In this document: positions 37,001 to 48,900 of the stretch, one piece after another | Numbering within the stretch: the first letter of the stretch is position 1 | How the letters are laid out: the number at the start of each line of letters is the position of its first letter | DNA from: Paraphysoderma sedebokerense | Lineage: Eukaryota; Blastocladiomycota; Physodermatomycetes; Physodermatales; Physodermataceae | Assembly (NCBI GenBank): GCA_025602915.1 | Contig: JAHLJZ010000031.1 | Span: 175,847 to 239,846, forward strand | Direction of reading: 5' to 3' | Length of the DNA: 64,000 bases | The notes under the pieces: generated by a model | Databases searched by the model: none | What the model saw: the letters and a program-made list of their open reading frames with translations, nothing else | What the model was told of the DNA's origin: nothing | Position numbers and translations under genes: made by a program

Positions 37001-39786
37001 TCAAAAAATAGGAACACTTGCGGTACATTAAAATCGGTTCTGCCCTGCTGAAAACGTTAATCTCTAGTCCAGATGGTGTTCGTTTTTTGTCGGAACATCC
37101 GTTTTTGAATGAAATGGCACAATATCTGGCACAAATAGATCCGGTTTGTTTTCTATTCGAAAATATCGTTCGTTTTGATCTTTTGTCTCTGAATCTAACG
37201 ATTAATTTCTAAATAATATAGGACGGTTCAACATCTGATCCGTTTTTCTCAAGAGAACGAATGGAAAAAACTTTGACAGGGGGGTACTTTACCATCCTAG
37301 GAACTCTCACGAAATCAAAAGAAGGAATTCAGTTCGTGTCTCGTTCCATACTTACTCTTTTTCTCCTCGTTTCGTTGTACCTGCGTATATGGCAATGGTA
37401 TTAATCTGTGTCTTGGTTATCGGAAATAGTTTACTCGAAGGTTTCAAATTGTTTAGTTTGTATTATTATCTTACCGAATTACGAAGCCGTGATGATATTA
37501 TCAAAACCATTATTAGAACAATGGACTTTAAAATGTACCTTTCTTCTTCCTCCTTTCCCCGACATCTCACCTCTGTGTTTGACTTTTCCTCACTGACCGG
37601 TGTTTGTAGAGAGGGACATAGTAGAACTTTGTTGTGTAAAGTGATGACCTCGGGAACAAAACCAATACGGTTATTCGCCACTTCGTATTTGAGACAATTA
37701 CTGCGAATGCAGTACGATGATTTCGCAGAGTGGGGTGTCCCGTTGTTGATTACTCAAGTGGGTATTCTAAATCCATTCTTAACAGCTTTGACCTCTTGTT
37801 TGACTCAGTTTTCCTTTTTTTATGTGTTTCTGTCTCATCTGAATGAACAGTTGTACGATCCATCCATCGAAATCGCTCAAGTCGCAGTTTCCGTTCTCGA
37901 TGAAGCGTGTAATATACCCGAAAATTTAAAAACATTAGTTAAATTAAAACCGTCTTTAGATCATTTAGGTGAAATTGGGAATCCATTGTTACTCCGATTT
38001 TTGAGTACCAGCACTGGATTCAAATATTTAAATGATATGGGATACGTGGAGGAAGAAATGAAAATGTGGTTTGAGGTTTGTAATGCTTTTCATCTATCCC
38101 GACTATTCTTTAAATGTTTGTGGTGTATTAATTATCTTTTGGATTGTTGATTCGGTTGGTAGAATGGGAATATACATTACGTGCTTCGATTAGAATTGTC
38201 GATGACGAAAGCGTTGAATAAAAAACGAATCAACGCTAACCCGTTTGAACGATCAAAATTTGAAGAAGCAGATGACTCTGAAGATTGGTTCGTTGTTTCT
38301 GGTTTTCAAGTATTTGCTTTTCTGATTTCACCGGTTCTGACTTTGAGTACTGAAATTAAACAGCCACGGATACGATGGCATGACGCAACCTCATTTTTAC
38401 GGTGAATTAACAAAAACTGAAGAGGGGTGTACACTGTTGAGACAAAAAGGACATTTTAAAGAATTTGTCAAATTCATTCGAAACTATGGGTTACAAAAAT
38501 TGAATGAAAAAATGTGTTTGAAATTGAAAAGTGTTTTATGGGCTGTGGTAATATTCGTCGTTTAATTTTGAATATACCTTGTTGTTAGAGTTATTCATAT
38601 TTCTTACTTTTTTTTGCGTTGGTTTTTCTGCTTTTGCGTGGATGATAGGGTACCATTGGTGCCACGAAAATGGGATTACCGTTTTTAGAAGAAACGAATA
38701 TTATCAAAGATATCGTCAATATAGCCGAAAACGCCGAAGTATTATCCATCAAAGGGTTTGTAACTTCCCCGTTTCCCTGTGTGCTGTTATCCCGGTTTAA
38801 CAATCTTTTAAAAATATTCTGGTGTAGAACGTGTTTACATGTTTTGGGATTGATTTCTAAATCTCAAGGTGGCTCTGAGATTTTGGAAGAGTTGGGATGG
38901 GAAAGTGTGTTGACCGCGGAGGGGTTAAGTGAAGGGTTATGCGTTCCTTTGGATTCTCAGAAATTTTTACAGGTATGGTTCTAAATTTATCTGTCACCGA
39001 TTGATTTCAACTTGATTTGTTAATGTTTTTGGATGCTGACTGTGTGTTTGGTAGATACCGAAATGGGTCTTTCGAGGTAGTTTTCCCCAAGAAACAATGT
39101 ATGCACCGCCTCTATCAGAAGCGAGAGGAGATGACGCTACAGAACGGGAAATATTAAAAGCCATTGGGAACGTGAGTAACCATATCTTGGCGAATGCGAG
39201 TTTAAAAACGTTATCAAAGTTTGTTGCGGTTTCCTTTGTTTCTTTTGGTTTGAGATAGCAAAGGAGTTAAATAATGTTTTTTTGTGTCTCTGGCGTGGTT
39301 TGTAGAATTAAATCCGAACATCCCGAATATTTTAATCGATTGCCTCTATATATTGAAACTTGTCGTCTTTTGAATAACTACCACTACCGGTTATCAGCCC
39401 GTCGATTTATCCAAGACCTTTTCGACAAAATTGATCTATCCGATTACAAATACCTAGAAGCAACGATCACCGCCGTTCACGCCAAACATAAACATCGACT
39501 AGAAAAACGCGAAGAAAAAGAAAAACGAGAAAAATCTAAAAGAATTAGTATGGAGAAATTAGAAAAAATACGAATGGACCAAGAAAGTGAACAAGTATTA
39601 ACGGGTAGAAGTTTTAGAAAAAGTTTAGCAATGAGTATGGATTTTAGTGGGGATGGGAGTAACACTAATATCGGGGTATTACCGGAAGAAGAATCAGATG
39701 ATGTACAAGCTGGTAGAACTGATGGTGATAAAAAAGGTAAAGTGATGTTGGCACCTAAAGTTGTGATGAGAGGGTTTATGCCGTAA
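34048..39786 (+). CDS. RICTOR: Rictor, TORC2 scaffold
   Basis: This gene encodes the Rictor/Ste20/Avo3 subunit that defines TOR complex 2, the regulator of AGC kinases, actin and membrane stress. The start ATG 34048 gives MASSSNASNDERVLM. After a 150-nt intron comes an HR1-like coiled coil (IARIQEQLVLENKIKTGAENML). Then follow a Ser-rich linker, the armadillo-like Rictor N region (MDYLSDPIKEIRATALRAFRYL, DQKYELEREQSLKLIRRWI), the middle region (DDVGFKSLLADSGVL, WDTILEIIQGPL, YIKIGSALLKTLISSPDG, GHSRTLLCKVMTSG), the conserved FGxL-like and VWAVGTIG-type box (SVLWAV then GTIGAT), and the V domain (TCLHVLGLISKSQGG). The C-terminus is Lys/Glu-rich with a Ser-rich end and stops at 39784-39786. There are about 15 introns and the product is about 1400 residues. 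Confidence 0.9.
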
Positions 39787-40049
39787 TGCAATCATCCATG
39801 GTGTAATTTATTATACGAATTGAGTTGTGGGATCCTACTTTTCTTCTTTTATGTTTATTTGGAAAAACTGTCGTTACAAATTTACATTTTTATTCTTTTG
39901 TACAAATTAAATTTCATGATGGAACTTTTAAATTTATTATTATTATATATTTATATAGATAGATATCTCATATCATTCACTTTGTATATTGTATATACAC
40001 AGTTATCATAAATACAATTATCTAAAGATACCTTCTTTAATACTATTCA

Positions 40050-40907
40050 TCATTTCTCAACTCCTGGATCTCTGAATTCGAACCAAGTAATTGTTTCTCC
40101 CTGATCCATGTATTCGATCCATTCATCTTCCAATTCATCATCTATTTCGAGCAACGATTTCATGGCGTCTGTTTCGAATTCATCCCAATCTTCTTCTATG
40201 TCGCCTTGTGGTTTCAAAACGATGGAACCATTTGGAATGAAAACACAAGATATAAAAGCCAGTGATCCTCTGTTGCTATTCACGAATTGCATGAAACCGA
40301 GATGTGGATGAACGTTGTGTAGATTTCTTCCGATATAAATTTCTCCCGCATTTTTAAATATTTGCAGAGCTTCATTTTCAGGGATAGAAATTGATTGATG
40401 ACTTTTAGGTCTTTGGTATTGATATCAGGGAGTTTTCAATGGTACTAGATACCCCGCATTCGAGGAAACTTGAGGTAATTCAGTTCGTCCTTGTACAGGG
40501 AACGTATCTGCTTGTAAGGCACAACGGAAGGCGATAAGAGCACCGTAGGTGTTGACCTGAAAGTGAAGAATAAAGACCCCTAAATTATTCCGATTTTCTA
40601 TAACCCTTTCGGCTTTCCATATCATAAATCCAGATGTATTTCTGTATGGATTGTTTTCTTCGATTATTGAATTTGCATTGTAGATATAACAAGCGATGTT
40701 TTTAGAAGGATTGTGTTGTCTACAAGCGTAGAGTCGTCGATTATTATAAGTTGTAATGGTAGAATTGTCGAATTGGCAAACCAAGATAGGAATGGTGTAA
40801 AGTGGTCGGTCTTCCCATTTAGAGACAATGTCTCCACTGGTGAAGTCTTCGTTGATAGTTATTTGACTGAAATGGATATCAGCTGATGATTTTGACTCTG
40901 GTTTCAT
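40050..40907 (-). CDS. Protein with ParB-like FSQ...NNRRLYA motifs
   Basis: The ATG at 40905-40907 opens MKPESKSSADIHFSQITIN, with a short stretch ending in an IPILVCQFDNSTITTYNNRRLYACRQ segment. An in-frame TGA at 40425-40427 is removed, with the frame kept, by a 42-nt intron GTATCT..CAAAG (about 40400-40441). The second exon then continues to TAA near 40050 with an acidic C-terminus. The combination of FSQ-x2-I, a hydrophobic strand and (D/N)NRRL-(Y/W)-A recalls a ParB-like nucleic-acid-binding fold seen in uncharacterised bacterial and protist proteins. That is from memory and not tested. Length is about 270 residues, with no signal peptide or TM segment. The function is unknown. Confidence 0.6.
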
Positions 40908-41143
40908 CGCCTCCGGTATTTTTATTCGGAGTAAGTAATTGTGGATTTATCGACCACCGTGAGCAAAGAAATACAGATATAAGTAAAAAAGCAGCAAGGA
41001 GCGTTTTGGAGATTTAACCTATCATTTCACAGATTTTCGATTCATCAAACAAAGGCGTAATAGTATAAAATTTTATTCATGTGTTTTAATCTACAGTTAT
41101 TTAAGCTAAATATTGATTCATATATACTTATTTTATAATGCCT

Positions 41144-42412
41144 TTAACAGGCAACAGTTCCGTCATCACTCAAAGGAGTTGTTCGAATATAATCAATCAC
41201 CAAAGCTCTGTAACCGGCGCTTTCGGCACCAGGCCAAGTCGGGAACCATTTATCTTTAGCTTCCCAAAACTTTCTGGCAGCCATTTCATCGGTATTTTTC
41301 CATGGCTTATTCGGCATATCGTCGGGAAAAAATCCGTTGGTACCACCCACAGCGACGTTAAGTATAATATAAAATTCTTGATCGAATGGTGCGCCAATAG
41401 ATCCTTGAGCCCAGGGGTTAGGTAAATCACCGAATTCACCAAACTTGTAAAACCCATTGACTTGGTTGAAATCAATACTATAAACTGGTTTGTTATCAAC
41501 AGACATTTTAATCCCGTTTTTTGTCCAGTCTAACGTATACGTATGAAAGTCGTCGGCAAAGGTTCCAGCAGGGAGACTAGTATGTCCGTTTGTCTTTGAA
41601 AATCCATTTCTCTGTGGACTAGGTCCCCAATGTAATGTACTTTCCATCGACTTGACACCAAATTTTCCATCAATAAAGTTTCCTCTTGACTCCATGACAT
41701 CAATTTCTCCACTTCTAGGCCATGTTCCGTAGACTTCGTTTTTGGGAAGAAGCCACATCGCAGGCCAAAGCCAGTCTCCTCGCGGTAAACGGGCTTTAAA
41801 TTCTACTCTGCTATTGGGTTTGATGGTGAATTTTGAAGTTAATTTACCACTCATAATTGGGTTGATGATGTTGCCGTTTTTGGTTGCTGTGCGGGTACAT
41901 CCGAAAAATTCGGCACTGTTTAAAAATTAAAGTATTAAATATATGCCATCATCGAATTTAAAGTTGGATTGATAAAAATGATGGTTTACCTGCCGGTACA
42001 TTTGTCACCAACGTTGACTGTAAAATTACCTCCTTCAACTTCTCCCAACATGTTTGCCTCACCAATAAAGTCAGCTGTAAGTTGAGGCATAATGTGTAAT
42101 TTACCGTCTTGAACAAACGTTGTTTCTGGTCTATCAGAGTACCATTGAAACTCCCTATTCATATAAAAATATTAAAACAAAACATTCCTACTGCAAACTT
42201 TTTAGTACAAATGATATGATGTATACTTACCAGTTACGTCCTCCGTCTAATTCGTTGGCAAACTTCCATTTGGTTTGATCAATGTTATCAAATTCGTCGC
42301 TGGATTCGGGTATTACACAAGTTTTAGGCGCGGCTGCTGCTGAATTTTGTGGATACCCAAAACTAAAATTCCACAGAGCGAGGAAAGCAATGATAGAACT
42401 GAAATATTTCAT
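41144..42412 (-). CDS. Secreted GH16 beta-1,3-glucanase (laminarinase type)
   Basis: A secreted glycoside hydrolase family 16 enzyme that would cut beta-1,3-glucans. The start at 42410-42412 begins with a signal peptide (MKYFSSIIAFLALWNFSFGY). Three exons give FDNIDQTKWKF, then SRVEFKARLPRGDWLWPAMWLLP, and the catalytic motif GEIDVMES (E nucleophile, D, E acid/base, with the extra residue of the laminarinase-type bulge). TYTLDWTKNGI, FDQEFYIILNVAVGGTNGFFPDD and IDYIRTTP follow, with stop at 41144. About 380 residues, one domain. The sequence resembles both laminarinases and animal beta-glucan-binding proteins, but the catalytic residues are all present, so an active enzyme is likely. It may act in remodelling the fungus's own wall or on host or algal glucans. 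Confidence 0.92.
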
Positions 42413-43258
42413 CGTGTATCTTGGTTACGACCAGCAAAAATGACTGTTTGAATGGACACGAAAGCTTGTCGGGATAGGCTGCGGGTTTGAGCTTAATTTA
42501 TATGTTGCCTTATCAATAATTATCTCTATCGCGTGGTAAAATTGAGCAGAAATCAAGGATATATTTCTTCTTGTTGTTCTGGGGAAACTTATTTAAAATT
42601 GCGCCAATACTCTATTGGAGTCGTCCGCACCCAAACCAAGTCAGGGAAACGCGTAAACGCTGATGTGTGATGACCCTGATGATGTGCACCGCTTTCAATG
42701 GTTCGTGAGATCAACATTGATTGGAACAAAGCAAGATGATGAGCTAATGATCGCACCGTAATTTAACACATTACCAATTGAGGAAACCCGTGCAAATCAA
42801 CTTTGCACCAAAGTTCGAAATCACTTATATCCTAATGCTTCGGTCACACATTATTGAAGTCTGCGGGCATTTAATCTGAAACATAGTAATTACTACAAGA
42901 AATTGGAGCATTGCATTCACACGACACATATTGAAGGTTCAAACACGCCTGTACATTGTATCTCCTATTTTCCATACCAAAAAAACGAACGGTGGAACAT
43001 GCTACGGCAAGCAACAGCACCACTGTGCCAATGTATCTATGTAACGACTTAAGGCGTTTCAGAAAATCGTATCAGCAACTAGCTCTAAAATTAAGCATTC
43101 AAGAAACAACGCCACTTTGCAGTTTCCGTGATTTCTTTACAATTAAATTTGTACTATGGCTACAACGTGATTTTTCCAGCGAAGACATTATGATTTTTTG
43201 GGAACCAACCAATTAATTTAAAATCGAATAAATCCTGCCTTCCAAGTTATGTAACTTG
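42413..43258. other. Intergenic region
   Basis: About 850 bases upstream of the GH16 gene and downstream of the lipin gene. One 86-codon frame at 42956-43216 (plus) has a protein-like stretch but starts at TTG and has no splice partners. I cannot support it as a gene. The region near 42720-42860 is mixed in composition with no repeat. Confidence 0.4.
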
Positions 43259-45011
43259 CTAAGAATCTTCGGCAGCTTGATTGAACTCTTTCAATTCAGT
43301 TCCGATCGGTGGAAATAATGTGTCAACTTGTTCTTGCAATTTCCCATAACTAGAGCATCAGAAAGCATACGATATGAGTTATGTAAGAACATCCCAAAGG
43401 AAATATTAACATGAGTTGCGTAAAGAAGAGTGATATTATACCTAAGTTTTGGATGCCCTGGGAACGGTAACTCTATACTACCTAAGTTATCGACTTGAAA
43501 AATCAAGTTTGGAGGGATTCCGATGCTTCTGTACGCTTGCGAATCCTATGTTACAACATTGAACGGATTGAGTAGCTTGCCCACCGGAACGTTTATTGAT
43601 GGATACGAAAGGATTTGAGTTTGAAGAAAGGAGTGAATCCGTATTACATTGATCCTGTTTCCAAATCCAGCGTGAATAGGTATTCTTCCATTGGAACTAT
43701 TGAACATTGACTTGAGACTTTGAAGCACAGGAACTTTAAACTCTTCGGGTTTGCGAAGGATGACTTCTCTGTTAAAAGGTGAGCGGTCATTTTCCAAAAC
43801 AGAAGGGAATGGTTTTAGCCAACCGGTCTGGCGACACACAGAAAAAGGAATGTTGCAATATATTAATGTATATACTAACCGTTTTAAGGCAGTCAATAAG
43901 GAATCGGGACTTAATATGATGGGTCCGTCAGGTAGCTTGTAGTCGTCTTGCTTAACTTCAAGAATATACCGGCGTGTGATGTCAGCCTATTTTTGCAACA
44001 TATAGTCACAGCTTTGTCTTGTCAGATACATTAATCATATAAAAAATACAATACCTGACTCAGTCCTCTTGATGACAAGTATACAATCTTGTAGCCGTTG
44101 TTACTGATCGTGGAGTACAATTGAGCAATGCCGGGATGACTCCAATCTCGTCCTAAAGCCGGCAAAATATGCCCCAAAGCATCCGATCTACAAGATGAGA
44201 TATCATTAGCGCGTGGCATAATTCTACCAGAGCATTTGAAGTTAAGAGAACCCACTTTGTGACTGTCCCGTCTATGTCAGATACGACAATCGTAGAGTTC
44301 GAATCCCACAAAAAAAGCCGCGCCGTTTTTCTGGATCCTTGCCTATTTGAGCCGTTTGTCATTATTTCATATGCTATTTCGTTGATGCCAGGATGTAAAT
44401 TCAGAGACAGTAGTTCATCAGATGAAAGTCTAATCGGAAAATCATTCGCCAAGACGTCTTCACTTAGATCACCTTCGGGAGAGCTGTCTTCCTGTATATA
44501 ACAAGAGAATCTGTCAATACAGAATCAAAAGCCAACTCAGAACCACTTAGTCATTCACCGAGGATGTCTCTGAACTTTCGTCATTCCAATCTATCTCTCC
44601 ACGCACAAAGTATCCGTTTCCTTGCTTCGTTAAGCGCATTTTCAGATCCAGTTCCTTTCCATTTACATATAATCTTACCCATTTTCTATGCGGTCTATAT
44701 TCAAAGGTCATCAAAAACTGGAGAATGCCTCATCGCTGTATCAATTTGAACAAAAACCTGAATGCTTTCAATCTTCCAAATCTCACGTAGAACGGCGAGC
44801 CCTTCAATTCGCCATCTGACTGCTTGACAACCAATACGTCCATGCAGCCTGAGAGGCTAGAAGTGTTGATTTCAGCTATTCTATTGCTGATCGTAGAAAG
44901 TTTACGGACGGCATCGAAAGTGTTTCGCAAAAGAACGGTTTTGGAAGTCGGAGTTGACAATGACAGCGAAGGCGATGGGGACGCTTCTCTAGTGGATGTG
45001 TCTGGCTCCAT
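43259..45011 (-). CDS. PAH1: Lipin/PAH1 phosphatidate phosphatase, compact form
   Basis: A lipin that converts phosphatidate to diacylglycerol at the ER/nuclear membrane, the step controlling triacylglycerol versus phospholipid synthesis. The start at 45009-45011 gives a Ser-rich head, then the N-lip domain: SSLSGCMDVLVVKQSDGELKGSPFYVRFGRL and, after an intron, VRLYVNGKELDLKMRL. After only about 40-50 linker residues the C-lip domain begins with NDFPIRLSSDELLSLNLHPG. It holds the HAD catalytic motif DIDGT (in IVVSDIDGTVTKSD), ALGRDWSHPGIAQLY, YKIVYLSSR, REVILRKPEEFK and IHAGFGNR. The end is FPPIGTELKEFNQAAEDS with TAG 43259-43261. About 450 residues in eight or so exons, against 800-900 in yeast and animals. 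Confidence 0.92.
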
Positions 45012-45197
45012 TGTGTATAGAGCGTCGTTTCCGCTATCGCTGGAATATTGTCGAAGGAGGCAGTGTTGAATATATGGATACAGTCGACGTGCTGGCTGAG
45101 AAGAGACTGACAGGGGCCTTGCGAGCAAAGTGCAATTTGTACGAGCGCTTGTTAGAGTCCTGCTACAACAACAGCAAGATAAGATAAATATACCGTA

Positions 45198-45716
45198 ATG
45201 ACGAGACGCAGAGCATTCCGTCTTCTGAGTAATACCAGTAGTGTCACTTCTGATATGCAAATAACCAAGAAATTTAAAGTCAAACTCGCTCGCCACGGAA
45301 AACCTGATATTCCCAGCGTGTGCAAGTTCTGGCTCAAATCAGTGAAATTGGGGCGATCGATAGTTGAATACATTAAATATACTTTTTATACTTGGTACAT
45401 CGCATCCGTGATACAATCAACATAATTTGGAATGTTTAAATAATATAGCTATCGCAATTCTCATTGCTTGTGGTGCACGTCGTCAGCATTTGGGTGATTT
45501 GATGCGTAGAGGTCCTGGAGAAATGCAGAATAAACTTGATTCATTATCCGTTCATGTCAACAAACCAAGATTTGCGGATATATTAAACTTCAGTTATAAT
45601 ATTACAAACGGTTTAGATTTTGACGTTAAGGTACGCTCACCAGCCATAGTAATCCTTATGGTTTTAATCATCTACAATAAAGCTTATCTATGAAGTAATT
45701 ATAACAGCAGTTCTAA
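45198..45716 (+). CDS. Small conserved-looking protein, unknown; frame problem
   Basis: The ATG at 45198 opens MTRRRAFRLLSNTSSVTSDM, then a basic stretch (KKFKVKLARHGKPDIPSVCK). A second segment in another frame (45412-45630) gives LECLNNIAIAILIACGARRQ, then a basic part with HVNKPRFADILNFSYN, and ends through a GTACGC intron in a short exon with stop at 45714-45716. Both segments have clear codon bias and look coding. I could not find a GT..AG intron that joins their frames in the right phase: the only acceptor, at 45448, needs a phase-1 donor, and that would delete the basic segment. I do not know the family. It is small (about 130 residues), divergent from lipin by 187 bp and convergent with the Ca2+-ATPase. 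Confidence 0.45.
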
Positions 45717-45935
45717 GTTCCAACCCAACACGAGGCATTCGAATTCGAAAGTCCACATTTCACCCTCCAATTATGGGCACTTTATTTCATTCATAATAAG
45801 ACAACTGCTTTATATTTATTTATCTATCATATCTCATAAACCGAAACAAAATTTCAGGGAAGTTAATATCATCTCAAAACAAAACTAACTCAGAATACAA
45901 GTTCGAAAGCAAAGCGACAAATTACAAGCGACAAA

Positions 45936-48900
45936 TTAAATCAGATGGTCTTCGCCATTGGGATTCGCATTCGGAAGTCCGACATTGCTAAGACCTTTTT
46001 CTAAAGTTAAATACAGATCAGGAAAAATGGGAAGTGGAACGTAAAGAAAATAATAAATAAATACCTGTTCCGGATAATCCACCTAGAGAGACTCGCTTGA
46101 CACTGTTGTAATTTTAAATTGTGCAGTTTGGACATGATAGAATAAAAAAGCAAAATATCAAGTTAAAAGATTAGTCAGCGAGTACGCAATGTTGTTCGGA
46201 AGAAGAGAGTTAATAAGAAGTCTATAACAACACCTTCCACCTCTGAGCGCTTTAAAAACACTCATTTGAGTTCTAACTTGATGGATAGCACTGGCCCATT
46301 GTAACCTCTCTTTGCTCATAAAGATTCTGTCTGGTTCTTCCTGCTTTCTCCAAAAGAAAATTTCATCTGGTATCAATCGAACTATAACGCCAACGGGCAG
46401 CGACAAGAATCCGATACAAATCGAAATAGCCCATTGGACTCCGGAGAGTGGGACTGTCTGGAAAACGGCATCGCCAAATTGAATGATGATGACTTGAGCG
46501 ATTACAGTAAGGAAAAAAACACCCATGAAGTAATAATTTCGATGAATGTTGTAGAAGACGTTGAGTTTGTTGTCAAGTCGACGGCAACTTTTTCATTAAG
46601 TAAAGAGAAGTTATTAAACAAGTCTAAATTGATATAGCTCACCAGATGGAGCAATGACGAAGGGAAATCGATAAAGAAAGAAACCATACTTGATTTCGTT
46701 GAACAGTTGCAGAAACACGAAACTATTAAATACCAAAGTATTTAGTACAGCTTTACTTTGAGAATTGTTATCTAATCCGATCAATTTCGGGCCGGTAAAT
46801 AATGCGGCTAAGTTAATAGCAATTTGGAAAGCAGATTGTCCAAGAATCATCTTCCACATGTTGAACGAGATTAATGGCCCTCGGCGCGATTCCGGGTATC
46901 TGTCGAGTAAATCTTCGGTTGGCGGTTCGGTCGCAAGTGCAAGTGCAGCGAGAGAGTCCATGATTAAATTAACCTGCGCCATAGACCGATAAGTTTAAGC
47001 ATATAGGGATATCCTCGAGTGAAGAGGAGACAGATAACTACCCAAAGTAATTGAACAGCAGTGAGCACACTTTTTTGCTGATCACTACTGACAGCACTAA
47101 CAAATGTTAAGACAACAGCAGTGACGTTCACAGTCAACTGGAATTGCAAGAATTTCTTAACGGAATCGTTTACACTTCGCCCCCATAAAAGAGCTTTCAC
47201 GATAGAAGAAAAGTTGTCGTCCATCAATACGATCGAGGAAGCCTCCTTAGCTACTTCAGTTCCAGCGATACCCATAGAAAAGCCAACGTCTGCAAGTTTG
47301 AGAGCCGGTCTAAAGAGTTTAACATTGATTAGCATTTCTTCCAAAATTTGAACAGTACAGCTCCACATTCAAAACCGCGCAACATACCCGTCATTGGTAC
47401 CGTCGCCAGTTACAGCGACTGTCTCACCCAACTCTTTCAGTCTCCCAACCAGGATTTGTTTGTCAGTGGGACTACTTCTCGCAAGAACTTGTAACCTGGG
47501 AATAACTTTATCCATCTCTTCTTTGCTAAGTTTCCTAAATTTGCTTCCTTCCATGATAATCCCTCCTTTCATGTAGATTCCACATTTGGTTGCGATGGCC
47601 TTGGCCGTTGTTAAGTTATCACCAGTAACCATTCTAACGAATACACCTGCTTTTTGACATCTCGCAACAGCTTCAGAGACTCCGTCTCGGAGTGGATCTT
47701 CGATGCCCACAATACCGAGTAACGTAAGATTTGATAGAGGGGGCTGAGACAAATTCAGACTTGCAAATTCGGCATGCGGTATGTCTCTGTAGGCAATCGC
47801 GATTGTCCGGAGGGATTGTTCAGCGTAGGAATTGATAACTTTGTTGAGTTCGTTAAGAGTATCAGGGGTAATTGTCTCGATAGTGACAGCACGAGTTGTG
47901 CCAGAAGACGACGGAGCCAAGCGAGCTATAAACTTGCAGCACTTAAGAATCATTTCGGAGGCGCCTTTAACATGAATTCGATGAAGTGGCTGGTTGGGGT
48001 CAGCTGTAACATCAGAAGGATAGGTGGATTGGGGAACGGTAATCAAAGTTGACATAGATTTGCGTTCTGAACTAAACGGATATAATTGGTCAACTTTTGT
48101 GGTGTCCCTGTACTTTGCGAACTCGCCACCAAAAGATTTCTGAAAACCTAACAAGGCCGTTTCCGTCTTTGATCCAACAAATCCCTGCTTTCCGTGTTCA
48201 TCAACGCCCTCAAAGGCAGACGAATTTACTGCGATACCTTCGTTCAACAATTCCATGAATTTCGGATTGTTAACTTTGGAGGGAACGCTAGCCACTTCCT
48301 TTTGGGAATCAAAAGAAACCGTTTGCCCGATTGTACCAGCGACAACAGTCATTCGATTTTGAGTTAATGTACCGGTTTTATCGGAACAGACCGTTGTTGC
48401 GTTACCCATGACTTCGCAAGCAGAGAGCACACGAACAAGATTGTTGTCCCGCAACATACGTGTAGTAGCGTAAGCCAGCGAAAGAGTAACAGCAAGGGGA
48501 AGCCCTTCAGGTACAGCTACAACAACAACCGTGATAGTAGTGATGATAATCTGAAGGGGAATTCGTAAACATTGAGTGGTATTTCAAAGTCATAGAAGTG
48601 TGTCATACTCACCCCAATCAAGTTCTCTAAAACTTCTTTGGCTGAAACCTGAGTTGGACCTTCGACAAACCCTTTGTTGATAGCAGTGGAAATAAAGTAT
48701 TTAAGCAGTAACGTAATCAACATCGTGATCGCAGCTAGACCGCCCAATTTTGCAATAACTTCAGCGAGAGCATTAAGCTTTTCTTGAAGAGGTGTGGCTT
48801 CCGCCTCGGTACGCAAAGCTAGAATATTGCGATTTACATAATGTGAATCCTAAAAAATCAGTGGCCTAGTTTGGAATATTATACGTACCCATCATAGTCT

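Noticed and set aside
40425-40427. In-frame TGA inside the ParB-like gene, possible readthrough or pseudogene
   Set aside because: A 42-nt GT..AG intron (GTATCT..CAAAG) removes the stop and keeps frame, so no readthrough or damage is needed.
42956-43216. 86-codon plus-strand frame upstream of GH16
   Set aside because: Begins with TTG, no splice context, no family. Could be a decayed fragment, but this cannot be supported.
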